Counted from the first letter of the stretch, positions 21,891-33,310 are shown. The stretch is 64,000 nucleotides of DNA from Pomphorhynchus laevis (GCA_012934845.2 WNNJ02003665.1:1-64000); one strand, 5' to 3'. Notes: a model not told the origin generated them from the sequence alone. Translations and numbers: made by a program.

Positions 21891-22740
21891 GTACGCTGAT
21901 GATATACTTCTGTATTCTCACTCGTCTCCTCATTTCATAAGCCAACTTTTCATATACTCGTTGAATTGTCTTTATGCTCTATCTGAACATCTAATTTCTT
22001 TGCTCATGTCCTTTAATCCTTCCAAATCCGAAGTGTTATGAATTTTACCCTCCACTGTTTCTATATTTCCTCCTTCTCTGTATCTTCAGACCACAATTAT
22101 TCCTACTGTAGATAAACTAGTATTTCTAGGTATTCACTTCGACAAAAATCTTCATCTCGTTCCTTCATTCGTGATAAAACTAGGTCTTCAAATATTCTTG
22201 TGATATTCGTCTCGTCAAAAATTCTCTAGATTTTAGTTCATGTAAACCTCTTATCTCCTCCCTTATTTTCCCGCGTATTGATTACTGTCTTAGCCTTCTC
22301 GTCTTCTCGTCGATATCATCCCTTAAACCTCTTCAGCGCCTCATAAACACCGGTGCGCGCCTTCTTTTTTCGACTTCGTAAAAACGATCATATCTCATCC
22401 TATTTATCAAAACTTGGATGGCTAAGTATTGAACATCGCGTTCGTTTTCGTCTGCTTTGTCTAACTTATCGCCTTCTCCATTGTAATTCTCCTTCTTATC
22501 TTTATCTGCCAACTCTAAGTGAATCTCGCTATCTTTCTACTCATCTACGTTCATGTGCTTCTCTTCTGCTACACGTACCTCTTCACTCAACCAACTTCGG
22601 CTCTTGATCCCTACATATCGCTGCTCCTCTCCTTTGGAACTTCCTACCTGATCATCTGCGATCATAATCTTCACTCCAACTTTTCAAAAGGCAACTACAA
22701 TCAATGCTTCTAAACGAGTAACTTTTTTTAATCTGTTTCA
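21880..22740 (+). mobile_element. CR1/L2-like LINE 3' half, family A
   Basis: Begins at the RT catalytic box YADDILLYSHS (about 21890-21920). It continues through SFNPSKSEVL, TVDKLVFLGIHFDKNLHLV and the C-terminal region (LRKNDHISSYLSKLGWLSI, RFRLLCLTYRLLHCNSPSYL). This is the standard end of CR1/L2 ORF2. It is 5'-truncated at the YADD box, as is usual for LINE insertions, and carries several frameshifts. The 3' tail reads gggcttgaaagcacac and then passes into Penelope-like sequence. Confidence 0.75.
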
Positions 22741-22769
22741 CTTTTGTGGGCTTGAAAGCACACAGTTTG

Positions 22770-23900
22770 CCACATTTCAAAAACTTTCCTATTACATTGA
22801 GTTGGATAGAAAAAGAAATCAACTATTTTAAATCAAAACATAACACTAAAAATGACGATTCCAATAATCGAAACTTTGTGAACATTCTATTTATTTCGAT
22901 ACTTAAATTCTCTGAACAATTTAAATTTAACGTATTTGAAATTTTTTGGCGGTACCTATGAAATTTCTAGTTATCAAAGATGAAAAAAAAGCAACGATTA
23001 TATTAAGCAATCTAAATTCGTCTTTAAAATTATAAATTTCAAATTGTTCGGGGCAATTAACTTAAAAGCTGAGTTTGTTCACTTTAAATGCGGTGTAGAT
23101 AATTTCAATCATTCTAAAATGCAGAATAGAATACAATATTTTAATGTCATTACGAGTAAGAAGCGCAAAGACAAGCCAATATACCTCAATACTCTTAATG
23201 CCAGTTAGCAAACCGTTATTCTGTGTATGACCAAATTCAATTTGTCGAGCAAATTCAATTTGTCGAGCAGTACATTAACAACATTAGTAACCGACATCAT
23301 TTCGAGTTACAGCGTAGATACACTAGATCGTAATAACATAAATAAGAATACAATTAAACATGCGATCATTATCTCATAGGAATCTGTCGTCACTAGAAAA
23401 ACAATTACTTAACTTGGGACCTAAATTTGTGCCAATAAAAAGTCGGACATTGATATTCTTTGTGACTCGGAATATATGCTATCAAAATTGTGTAGGAAAA
23501 AATTATTCAGTATGACAACACGGCACGCATTATCTAGTGACAATATCATCATAATCTGCCAGCGGATCTTAGAAACGCTCTTTGACATCTTAAATCTGAT
23601 CTAAAAATCAGAATTTGTCGGGCTGATAAAGGACAATCGCTTGTTGTAATAGATACGACCGATTACGTAGCACATGACCAGGATTTGCTATCATCTGATA
23701 AATTTACAAGGCTGACCAGTGATGAAACATTCAAACGAGAACGACACTTTAACTCAACTTGATTCGGAATACTCCGCACTTCTTTTGAAACATGACTAGG
23801 TAATGACGTGATAAGTGCCCTTCGTACTACCATATCTCCATCAATACCTTATATCCTTGTGAGCCTTCGCAATTCGGTAACGAAGATAACTCAACTTGAT
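22770..23900 (+). mobile_element. Penelope-like element, N-terminal and early RT part
   Basis: In-frame blocks include LSSLEKQLLNLGPKFVP (about 23370-23420), like the '..LL..G.KF.P' start of Penelope-like ORFs. Next is RADKGQSLVVIDTTDYV (about 23610-23660), corresponding to the ADKG..VVV block before the RT fingers. IPYILVS (about 23850) follows. Multiple frame breaks occur between blocks. The 22770-23360 part is AT-rich and only weakly coding. It ends where the inverted copy of the 11.4-kb repeat begins. Confidence 0.6.
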
Positions 23901-24040
23901 TTAAATTATATAAAATCTAAAAACAATTATTAATTTTATTATTTAATTATTAAATTTTGATTTAGCATTATTATGTTTTGCTTATTTTATAATTATATTA
24001 AATACGTAGACTCAGTTAGCTGATTTGATTTGATCTGTCT
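23885..24040. repeat. Inverted copy of the 11420-11545 repeat
   Basis: Contains the reverse complement of the 11.42-11.54 kb block (actcagttagctgattt against aaatcagctaactgagt). Confidence 0.65.
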
Positions 24041-24059
24041 ACTTTGTATGATGTGGCAG

Positions 24060-24130
24060 TCACAAAAGAATCGACAAAATGATACCAGGTACCGTTTCGT
24101 CATTATTTTGACTCATCAGTGACAAATACC
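24060..24130 (-). ncRNA. Hammerhead ribozyme candidate, tandem unit 1
   Basis: The minus strand has canonical order: CTGATGA, GTCA-loop-TGAC hairpin (helix II), then GAAAC with the core intact, and a hairpin-like helix III (ACGGTACC...GGTATCAT) before TTTGTC. The helix I candidate TGGCA/TGCCA is clearer in unit 2. Confidence 0.55.
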
Positions 24131-24354
24131 TCCCACTAATTGATGCAGAGGAGAACGGCCAGACGGCACTATGATATCAAAAGGTACATAGAGCTAGAAA
24201 ATTTCTAGCAAACTAGGTACATGCTTCATCAAAAGGATCATTAGCAAATAGCACTGGCTAATGCCAGCGCATTCTCTCTATTTATCTGCCAACTTATTTG
24301 TATTTTACAAGAAAATGAGAGATTTTCGTGGGTATTTTTTCTGTTTGTATGATG

Positions 24355-24432
24355 TGGCAGCCACGAAAGAATCGACAAAACGATGCCATGCATCGTCTCG
24401 TCATTATTTTGACTCATCAGTGCCAGGTACCT
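24355..24432 (-). ncRNA. Hammerhead ribozyme candidate, tandem unit 2
   Basis: Minus strand: TGGCA, CTGATGA, GTCA AAATAA TGAC, GAGAC (one change from GAAAC), ACGATGC/GCATCGT helix III, TTTTGTC, and then TGGCTGCCA downstream, which can close helix I with TGGCA. Confidence 0.5.
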
Positions 24433-24654
24433 CCCACTACTAAATGCAGAAGAGGACCGGCAGACGGCACGAGTATGTCAAAAGGTACTTAGAGCTAGAA
24501 AATTTCTAGCACACTAGGTACATTCTTCACCAAAAGGATCATTAGCTAAGAGCACTGGCTAATGTTAGCGCATTCTCTCCATTTATCTGCCAACTTATTT
24601 GTATTTTACAAGAAAATTAGAGATTTTCGTGGGTATTTTTATGTTTGTATGATG

Positions 24655-24732
24655 TGGTAACCACGAAATTATCGAAAAAACGATGCCAGGTATCGTCTCG
24701 TCATTAGTTTGACTCATCAGTGCCAGGTACCT
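24655..24732 (-). ncRNA. Hammerhead ribozyme candidate, tandem unit 3
   Basis: Same layout as units 1 and 2: CTGATGAG, GTCA/TGAC stem (loop changed to AACTAA), GAGAC, and a nearly perfect ACGATACC/GGCATCGT helix III. Confidence 0.5.
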
Positions 24733-24869
24733 CCCACTACTAAATGCAGAAGAGGACTGGCAGACGGCACGAGTATGTCAAAGGTACTTAGAGCTAGAAT
24801 ATTTCTAGCAAACTAGGTACATGCTTCACCAAAATGACTGATGAGTCAAAATAATGATGAACCGGTCTA

Positions 24870-25060
24870 ATTTCTATTAGCCAAATATTCAGAAAATTAC
24901 TGAAGTAATTTTTTTCAGAAAAATTATGAAATTACAGAAGTAACTTGATTATCGGCAAATCACACTATTACTATTAATCATAATAAATAAACTTACTGCC
25001 TTTTGAAAATTCACACTCTCTGATATGAAATATCGGAGAGTGACAAAAATTTAATAATTG
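24870..25060. repeat. Inverted copy of 26340-26530
   Basis: This block (attagccaaatattcag, then cttgattatcggcaaatc, then cttactgccttttgaaaatt) is the reverse complement of 26340-26530. It ends in half of the 86-bp palindrome. Confidence 0.75.
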
Positions 25061-25179
25061 AAATATTGTTTCGTGGAATACCAATGTCTCAACATCTTGG
25101 AAAATATCTGCTGCAATTCTTTGTTTTTACGAAGTGAGATGATTGTTTCCGATATAAATTAACTTGAAACAAATTAGAT

Positions 25180-25570
25180 AATTAGAATTCTATTAGATAA
25201 AAACGGTTTTCCAACATGGGCAATTAAAAAGGCTTTCTACAATAGTACCAAAAAGGATAAACAAGTTGTTTTTGGCCCAGAACGAAGAAATACATACATC
25301 GGATTGCCATTTATAAATAATTGTTGGAATATTGATTATAAAAGATTTGTTTCAAACAATAAAACATTAAATACTTCAAATATTGTTTTGCATAATAGTA
25401 AAATATCAAAACTATATAACATCTTAAAAAAGAAACCCAAACATGATGTGATGGAGTTGTTTTTCTTGTTTAGAATGCGATAATATATATAGGGTCAAAC
25501 AGGTCAACCATCTAGATTAGATTAACACAACAAAAATACACACTTAAAAGGGCCTAAGTAGTGCTATTGT
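25180..25570 (+). mobile_element. Penelope-like element, RT tail plus GIY-YIG start
   Basis: One open stretch reads RILLDKNGFPTWAIKKAFY, later FGPERRNTYIGLPFINN and KISKLYNILKKKPKHD. This matches the region between the RT thumb and the endonuclease of Penelope-like ORFs. Across a frame shift it is followed by CDN and YI.GQTGQPSRL, the GIY-YIG motif (family YIGQTGR.L..R). Truncated after this motif. Confidence 0.65.
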
Positions 25571-25699
25571 CGACTATAATTAAAATTTAGATCACAATAT
25601 TGACTAAAAGAAACCAATTGTTTAAATAGAAAAATTCTTGAGGCTTATTTTGGACCAGAAAAGAAAATAAATACATAGAATTATCATTTATAAATAATT

Positions 25700-26400
25700 T
25701 TTGGAATATAAATTTAAAAAGATTTGTTTCAAACAACGAAACATTAAATACTTCAAATATAGTGAAGACTATAATATTCATGAATGCTCATGCAAAAATA
25801 TGTTTCTTGTAAATTTAAATATGTCATCTTTACGATATAAATTAAAAGTAGTTTTAATTGATGTAAATTTAATGTCCATATGCTGACGACGCAATCGTCC
25901 TCATCAGAAACTATTTTTATTTTTCAAATTGAGACAGTTTTTGATGAAAATATTTCCTGGAAGAATTTATGTGCAAAATAAGATTTCATTAAATATGGCT
26001 TTTTCATTTAAAATTTGTCAAGGATAAGAATTCGTTCAATCGATTTGAATAAATTGTTGTGAGAAGAGTAGAAAGAATTAGAATATGTCAGAGCAGCAAG
26101 GCTTGACTTAAATCAATATCGATAACAAACTATAGGTTAACAAACATAACCTAAGTATATAACATAAGTGAAAGCGTGTAAAATATCACATTAATCCTAG
26201 CCACCCAACTCAAATGTGTATAGTGTGATCAAATCATTTATAGAAGAATAGAAATCAAACAATATTCCAATATATAAAAATTCACTTAAACATTAAAAAC
26301 GTACGTATTACAAATCATAATAAATAAACTTACTGCCTTTTGAAAATTCACACTCTCCGATATTTCATATCAGAGAGTGTGAATTTTCAAAAGGCAGTAA
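25700..26400 (-). mobile_element. Left arm of large inverted repeat, Penelope-like
   Basis: The reverse complement of 25780-26395 matches 28230-28850 closely, including the segment that encodes LYRKDDIFKFTRNIFLHEH-type sequence. The arm also carries tttctgatgaggacga...cgtcgtcag, a hammerhead-like hairpin. It ends in the palindrome at 26318-26408. Confidence 0.75.
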
Positions 26401-26408
26401 GTTTATTT
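26318..26408. repeat. 86-bp near-perfect palindrome
   Basis: The left half (aataaacttactgcctttt, then gaaaattcacactctc) is followed by its reverse complement with a few central bases between. The same palindrome lies at 28224-28312, and half of it at 24985-25045. It joins two differently oriented element pieces each time. Confidence 0.9.
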
Positions 26409-26429
26409 ATTATGATTAATAGTAATAGT

Positions 26430-26840
26430 GTGATTTGCCGATAATCAAGTTACTTCTGTAATTTCATAATTTTTCTGAAAAAAATTACTTCAGTAATTTT
26501 CTGAATATTTGGCTAATGGAAATTAGTTAAATATCAAAAATAATTTCTTCTTTCCTTTGATCCAAGAGGTCGGGACATTGGCATTCCACGAAACAACATT
26601 TAAATTTTTTGAATTTTTATAGTAAACGGATGTTCTTTATTGTTTGAAATAAATCTTTTGAAATTAATATTCCAAAAATTATTTGGAATTAGATTATAGA
26701 CAAGAGGACATTTCAATTATAGACATTTCTCGTTCTGGGCCAAAAAAACTCGTGTATCCGTGTTGGTACTTTTGTAAAAAGCCTTTTTAATTGCCCATGA
26801 TTGAAAACCTTTCTATCTAATATATGTTTCTAAAAACCGG
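26430..26840 (-). mobile_element. Penelope-like fragments, inverted
   Basis: 26640-26830, read on the minus strand, matches the 25180-25330 coding block (ttggcccagaacgag, and the gggcaattaaaaaggct word). 26430-26560 is the non-coding tail shared with 24870-25010. Highly decayed. Confidence 0.55.
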
Positions 26841-27060
26841 AGTTCGATTACATGCAGAGCAGACTTCTTTATAACTCCCAGACGATCTGACCTTAATACA
26901 CTGATGAAGGAAGAAGCGACAGCACACTTGCTGTCATGTGAAGCCCTGCTTAGCAAACCTTACCAGATGTAAAGCTGGTCACCGGTAGAGGAGCGTGCCC
27001 TTAGCGATTTCCTTTCAGAGGTCTACTAAGGAGATCTAAAACTTAAAAGTTTTGAATATA
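26840..27060. other. Small GC-richer insert, unassigned
   Basis: Begins with the phrase aaaccggagttcgattaca, which also occurs near 4120 (aactggagttcgattacaag) beside a ribozyme unit. I see no core motif here and no coding frame. Confidence 0.35.
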
Positions 27061-27169
27061 ATAAATTGATTATAATTTTTGTGAACAAGACAGTTAGCCG
27101 AAACGAATTAAAATAAAATTTCACTACTTCTTCCGATAAATAGTTATTGGATCTGGATCAAAGGAAAAA

Positions 27170-27770
27170 AATAAATTATTTTTGATATTTCGCTAATTAC
27201 TGCTAGCATATTCAGAAAATTACAATGTGGTTTTAAAGCGTACATGCTTATATAAAAAGTTCAAAACGATTACCGTCATTTGCTTTGGGCAGGTGCTGCT
27301 GTTGTTAGCGATAACCAGTTGCTTTCACTGTTGTTTGAATTTTTTACACAATTTCGGCAACTTCTTTTGAAAGTACACAAAACGCGATAAAAAGGATGAT
27401 TCAAAATAGTTTAGAAACAAAACAAAAATAATAACCATAATATTTTCATTCAAAATAAATAATTTGAAATAATTAGAAAAATATAAAAAATAATAATTAA
27501 AAGTACTAGAAAAATTAAATAAAGTATAAAAATGAAATAGAAAAGATTAAGAGCAATAAATTGTTTTGATGAAAATATTCAGTTGACAATAGAATTAGAA
27601 TTAGATTATAGACAAGAGGACATTTCAATTATAGACATTTATCGTTCTGGGCCAAAAACAACTTGTTTATCCATTTTGTTACGTTTGTAGAAAGTCTTTT
27701 TGATTGCCGATAATGGAAAACCGTTTTTTTTTTCTAATAGAATTCTAATTATCTTATTTGTTTCAAGTTA
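27170..27770 (-). mobile_element. Penelope-like fragments and AT-rich filler
   Basis: 27600-27760 repeats the 26690-26830 coding scrap in the same orientation (gacaagaggacatttcaatt). 27170-27230 shares the tttgatatttcgctaatta word with the Penelope tails at 51.9 and 59.5 kb. 27400-27580 is AT-rich without features. Confidence 0.45.
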
Positions 27771-27839
27771 ATTTATATCGGAAACAATCATATAAGTTCG
27801 TAAAAACAAAGAATTGTAAAATTAGGAAATTTCGGATGA

Positions 27840-28222
27840 CTCCTTTAAACTTTGTTTTGAAGAGTGGACCGAATTGCTTGTTTTATGCATAAATAAAACA
27901 ATTTTTAAATTTAATGAAGAGGTACATGAACAAATCAATGGTATCTCAATGGGAAATCCTTAGTACCCCTTCTTAGTGAATCATATATGAGAAATTGGGA
28001 ATTAAATAATATTACTAAGATGTATGGAATTTTTATGTGGATTAGATATGTCAATGATACGTTTGCTATTTGTGATAACACAATTGATGTGCAGGACATA
28101 TTAAGAGCTATAAATTGTATTGATGAAAATATTCAGTTGATAACAGAATTAGAATTAGATTATAGATTAACATGTTTGATGTCGTTGTTAGTAAAACATC
28201 AAATGATATTTTAAAAACATCC
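27840..28222 (+). mobile_element. Penelope-like RT palm fragment
   Basis: Frames give EEVHEQINGISMGNP (about 27915-27960; RT motif B, family G..MGSP.SP). Next is MWIRYVNDTFAICDN (28030-28080; motif C, where the family has YVDDTF, so the first Asp is replaced by Asn). The following block is RAINCIDENIQLITELELD. This order is diagnostic of Penelope-like RTs. Frameshifted and inactive. Confidence 0.7.
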
Positions 28223-28223
28223 A

Positions 28224-28312
28224 TTAAACTTACTGCCTTTTGAAAATTCACACTCTCTGATATGAAATATCGGAGAGTGTGAATTTTCAAAAGGCAGTAA
28301 GTTTATTTATTA
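28224..28312. repeat. 86-bp palindrome, second copy
   Basis: Same palindrome as at 26318, with its halves (taaacttactgccttttgaa and complement) meeting at gatatgaaatatc. It joins the RT palm fragment to the right arm of the inverted repeat. Confidence 0.9.
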
Positions 28313-28870
28313 TGATTTGTAATACGTACGTTTTTAATGTTTAAGTGAATTTTTATAGATTGGAATATTGTTTGATTTCTATTCTTCTATAAATGATTTG
28401 ATCACACTATACACATTTGAGTTGGGTGGCTAGGATTGATGTGATATTTTACACGCTTTCACTTATGTTATATACTTATGTTATGTTTGTTAACCTATAG
28501 TTTGTTATCGATATTGATTTAAGTCAAGCCTTGCTGCTCTGACATATTCTAATTCTTTCTACTCTTCTCACAACAATTTACTCAAATCGGTTGAACTAAT
28601 TCTCATCCCTGACAACTTTTAAATGAAAAAGTCAAATTAAATGAAATCTTATTTTTCAAATAAATTCTTCCAGGAAATATTTTCGTCATAAACTGTCCCA
28701 ATTTGAAAAATAAAAATAGTTTCTGATGAAGACGACTGCGTCGTCAACAAAAGGACATTAAATTAACATTAACTAAAACTACTATTAATTTATATCGTAA
28801 AGATGACATATTTAAATTTACAAGAAACATATTTTTGCATGAGCATTAATGCATACCATAAAATATTAAA
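28313..28870 (+). mobile_element. Right arm of large inverted repeat, Penelope-like
   Basis: Matches 25780-26320 inverted and 11190-11420 in direct orientation. Near 28710 it has CTGATGA followed by a perfect GACGAC/GTCGTC hairpin and then AACAAA in place of GAAAC, a decayed hammerhead core. 28780-28850 encodes sequence like the RKDDIFKFTR block of the second Penelope-like family. Confidence 0.65.
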
Positions 28871-29129
28871 CATATTATGAAAATATATTAAGAAAAATGA
28901 AAAATTAATAAATGTAAATAAAGCGGAAAATTTTGTGGATAATAAATAATTTATAAATAATTTTCTATTACAATATAATATTTTAATATATTAATTGGAA
29001 TATTAATATTAAAATTCGAAGTATAAATAGTTTTAATGTTCATAAAGTCACAATAGGTTGCCTGATTTTATGCGAATGGATATGGATTTCAAGTCAAATC
29101 GATGTAATTTTATTAAATTTCAATTTAAT

Positions 29130-29870
29130 TAGCTAACTTACTTTTAAGCTTTATTTAATATGAATTTATTCAAAGGAATACATTTTCAAAATATAAATAC
29201 ATACGATTTTAGTACGCTTTATACAAATCTAGATTTGGTAGATATAAAAGAAGCGTTAGTAAAATTAATTAATTTTATATTCGGAAATAGATATATATGT
29301 TATAATAACTATAACGCATATTTAACAAAAATTATACCATTAAGTAAATGTAAATATATGGATACAATTGAATTATTAGAATCCTTAAATACTTTAATAA
29401 ATCAAAATTATTTAAAGGTAGGGGCATCTATATTAAGACAAAAGGTTCTCCAATGGGAGGTAATTGTAGCTCAACTATAGCCTAACTTTTTTAAGTTTCA
29501 TATAATATGAAATCTAATATCTATAATATTCATATAAAATCTAAATTAAAAAAGATATGAAATATATGTTTCGATATATTGATGATATATGTGTATTTAA
29601 CTCTAATAATTTTTATTCAATTAGTGAACAAGTTTATCCTTATATCCTTATTCTTAATAAAGCTAATTGTGATGATAAAGAAGATCTAAAAATATATAAT
29701 ATGTAGTATGATTCAACAATTTGTAATTTTTCATGATCATTTAAATAATTTAATAGATACATATTTTAAACTAGGATACTATAAAAATACCATCAAACGA
29801 AAAAAAGTAAAATATATAAATCAACACAATAATATAAAGAATAAATTTAAACTTTAAGTGGCAAATTTTT
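29130..29870 (+). mobile_element. Penelope-like element, YIDD family, RT fragment
   Basis: An open block of 106 codons carries NTYDFSTLYTNLDLVDIKEA (RT motif A region), then the spacer YMDTIELLESLNTLINQNYL. A frame-shifted remainder gives YMFRYIDDICVFNS (about 29555-29600) and the C-terminal words DTYFKLGYYKN. Motifs A and C are present, and the motif B region is partly lost. AT content is very high. Related pieces lie at 33.7-35.6 and 39.8-41.1 kb. Confidence 0.7.
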
Positions 29871-29924
29871 ATGGATGGATAATAAATAATATACTTTGTA
29901 TTAGAATAAGATACTAGATAGTTT

Positions 29925-30030
29925 TATCAGAGGAAATACATCATTAGCATGTATTTGGCCCCGCTGCTATGGCAGTTGACATGGTAGTTGATCCTGATGA
30001 ACTCTATTCCTTATTCGAATACATCGTATA
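29925..30030 (+). ncRNA. Hammerhead-like repeat, second type, partial
   Basis: Contains the hairpin aaatacatcattagcatgtattt, ggccccgctgctatg and CTGATGA, as in the copies at 11638 (minus strand) and 30245, but the CGAAAC strand is missing. Confidence 0.4.
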
Positions 30031-30244
30031 TTATTTATAAGTCAATTAATAAAATTCATCAAACTAACATGAATTAAAACTACTTTTAATTTATATCGTA
30101 AAGATTCCCCTTTTTAAATTTACAATAAACATATTTTTGCATGAGCTTAATCCATACCATATATTATTAAAATCATTAGCGGAAAGTTTTATGGATAATA
30201 AATAATATATTTTATATTATAATAAGATACTATATAATCAAATT

Positions 30245-30375
30245 TAATCAGAGGAAATACGTCCTTAACACACATTTGGCCCCGCTGTTATGTTGGATAG
30301 AGAAGTTAGGGGCCGAACCCTGATAGCATAGCAGTTCCTCCTGATGACCTCTAATCCTTAGTATGATACAGCGTC
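30245..30375 (+). ncRNA. Hammerhead-like motif, second type (copy 2)
   Basis: In order: GGCCCC; CTGTTATG (III); GGATA; GAGAA (I); TTAGGGG (II, 30307-30313); CCGAACC; CATAGCAG (III); TTCCTC (I, 30336-30341); CTGATGA (30342-30348); CCTCTAA (II). Same strand order as the 11638 copy, with core changes (CGAACC, ATA cleavage strand). Confidence 0.45.
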
Positions 30376-30720
30376 TCATAATAATAATGATATGGATAAT
30401 AAATAATATACATTTTAGATAATCAAATGTCATCAAATGAATACGTCATTAGCATGTGTTAGCAGAACATACTTAAATATATAAATCAAAATTATTTAAA
30501 AGTAGAACAGTATTTACTTCTAAGCGTAATATGTAATATTAACAATATTATTATATTATAATAATATAATATTATAAATTAATAATTTTTTTAAATAATT
30601 TTTATTTCTTAAGAGAAGATTACAGAATCAGGGTTCCCGCAAATGGGCCCAAAATACAAATGCTTAAATTCAAAGTCATTAAACCCTCGGATCTACCGCC
30701 TGAGACATCCGTTCATTAGT

Positions 30721-33310
30721 TCAGTTTCCAAAGCACCACGAATTTGCTCGCACAAGTTTGATTCCAATACATTTTCTGAACTGCGCAACACACTCAGAAT
30801 ATGCCTGGTTGTTGCTCCTAGAAGCTATCTTCGCCGCCCTTTTAATTACTTTGCTTGCATCAGCTCCGAGCCCTCCTAATGCTGACATAATGACCGGCAG
30901 AAATATTGCTCGTTCAATCTTTGTTACTCGTTCCGAGTACTTTGAGATCTTCCTCAGTGCATGGTATCCAACGCAGCATTAACGGACCTCAGTGCATACG
31001 ACCTTGCAAATGGGTTGAATATCGATACGTCCATCAAGGACCGCTCAGTCTGTATGCCGAAAATACCGTGGCAACTTATGTCTAATCTCGCGTTCATATC
31101 CCTCGATATAGCCTGACACGAAAATACAATGTTTGAGTCCACCCGTGTCAGCGTAGGGTCAATTTCTGGTTTCGTAGTTACATCAGCTAGAATTCGTGCA
31201 ACTGTGTCTCTCACCACATTGTGTCGGATAATCGTTTTACCACTCGTCTTGCACGATAGAGTGTGCTGAACAGAGTTCAAGTCGCCACATTTACATTTCT
31301 CAGGCGCTTGCAATAATGCCGTGTTATATCTTGTCACAATGCCGTCGCAAAATTCTCTGTTACTCAAGCGAAAATCGTAATACTCGGGCGGTAGAATATT
31401 GAGCCAACTTGAAGCACCCTTCACCGTAGCGTGTTTAATCGCAATCTTTCTGTCAGGATCGCATTCTTCAGAAATTGCTTGAAAGACTTCCTTCAGGTCG
31501 AGCTGTCTCATACGCCTTATTTTCTCCGACGCAGTCTGCAAACGAGTCGCAAGCGAGTCCGAATCCTCAGACGAGTCAAGAGCCTGGCACATTATAGCAG
31601 AGTATTGCCACTCTTTTACCGAGTTTACACAGGGGTTCGCAATTCCCAAACCTCCAAACCGCAATGGGAGACTTAGAATTCTATACATAAGATCGGATGG
31701 TTGCTCGACGATTAACTTATCAACCATCTTCTTTATTATTGCTCTCTCAAGAAGGGCAAACCATTCGGTATCACACGGGCATGCCCGTTGTATATGTATC
31801 CATTTATGCTGCACGCAGTTCGTAAGCAACCAGTAAGACACTTGCATAGACATTGCGGCTACCTCGCTCAACCGCTCTATTAGAACAATCCATTTTCGAA
31901 TCATTAGCTTAATCTGTTCCTCCTCATATGCTTGAAAACCGATTGGGCACCCGAGTATAATTAGTCCGTCAGTGTGAATCGGGATGCCGTGCGATTCGAA
32001 ATGCTGGCACTTTCCTATCTCGGCCGGGCCCGCTAAAACTTTACATTTCGTTGTGTTTACGTGAAACCCATACAACTGTCCAATACTTTTCATGGATTCG
32101 AAGAATTTTAACAGATCTTCTGGCGTTCCCATGCACGTAACATCGTCCGCATACCATAGTTGCTGTACACGGGGTTCAGTCCCTTCATCGAATCAATCAA
32201 TGGAATGGTGGAGGCCGCAAACGACACCATAGAGATGGGGTCGCCTTGGGTAAAACCCTCTTTTGAAGACATTATCTCATTATCCATACATAGTATTGGA
32301 TTTTCCGCATAACAATTCCACAATCTGCTTAAAGAGAGAGTGATGAAACTCTGCACTGCCGTATAATTCTCTGTCAAGTATTACTGACTCATCAATTTCA
32401 GCGCCCGGAGGATGCTTCAATTCTAGAATCTGTTTAACCGAGATACCATCGATTATTGTGGAAGAGTGCAAAAAATTAGCATCGTAATTATCTTCTATGA
32501 CTTTCACTACTGCACTCACCTTACCAGATTGAAATAGTCTTAGACACAAGTTGTGCCAGTCATAGTCATTTTTTCTTTGATGCCGTAACCGATCAATATT
32601 ATTTTGTATACACATACCTTCTTGTACCAAATCGTGATAGTTGCGACTTTCCCATAAAGCTGACCGGCGCGACAAAATCCTTCTATTCGAACTGGTTTTG
32701 TTCGCACCAACCTTCTGAAGGCAGCTTTGGCACAGAATCGCTGCTCTCATCAGCATAGAACCATCATCATCCGTTGTCTCAAGTTCGAACAAAGAAGCTC
32801 GTTAAGAAATTTCCTACTCTCGGTGGCTTCGTGGTAGGCGAAACAAATTGGGACGCCATTTGATGACTTGCAGGTACATTGCTTTTATAGAGTCCTCGGC
32901 ACAAACATTGATGCAAGGAAAGTGATTATTTGTAAGTAAGCCAACTGCCTTCGCCCGAGACAAGTGAGTCGGGGATTCCATAGTTCGCAATGGTCCGGTT
33001 AAATTGGTTCCGTCCAATACATCAGCGATTACTGCAGATTTATTCTGACAGTTACTGGCACGGCAATTGTTACAGCTCCTTTTTGAGCGAGCGCAAACAC
33101 ATCCTTTGCACCGTGCTGCTTGACCATTGCATGTGCAGCAGCAAATATCTTTGCTCGGCTTTCCCCTCGTCATTTGTGATTGCTCGTTGTGATTGCTTGT
33201 TGTGATTGCTCGTTGTGATTGCTCGTTGTGATTGCTTGTTGTGATTGCTCGTTGTGATTGCTTGTTGTGATTTTTCGTTGTGATTGCTTGTTGTGATTGC
33301 TTGTTGTGAT
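30721..33310 (-). mobile_element. Non-LTR retrotransposon, YADD type with Cys-rich N-terminus
   Basis: Read from 33173 down. First an N-terminal Cys-rich domain (CCCTCNGQAARCKGCVC, then CNNCRASNCQNK). Next a region with LKHPPGAEIDES. The RT palm has EGFTQGDPISM (motif B) and YADDVTCMG (motif C, about 32139-32153). Then comes the 392-aa frame (32132-30954), with a zinc knuckle CKCGDLNSVQHTLSC, RHNVVRD and ARLDISCHGIF...DVSIFNPFARSY. The C-terminus continues in another frame to TGA at 30721 (SALGGLGADASKVIKRAAKI). RT motif A and the fingers are missing: an internal deletion lies near 32375. Several frameshifts are also present. The 5' UTR (33175-33312) is a 13-bp tandem repeat. Confidence 0.8.

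Larger units (their letters stand above)
24043..24870. repeat. 300-bp tandem repeat, about 2.7 copies
   Basis: The box tttgtatgatgtggca starts at 24043, 24344 and 24644, a period of 300-301 bp. The third copy breaks off at about 24840 and is followed by an inverted scrap with CTGATGAGTC. Each unit holds a hammerhead core on the minus strand and a copy of gctagaaaatttctagc. It lies just upstream of a Penelope-like C-terminus (25.18 kb), so it may be that element's terminal repeat (pLTR). Confidence 0.8.
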
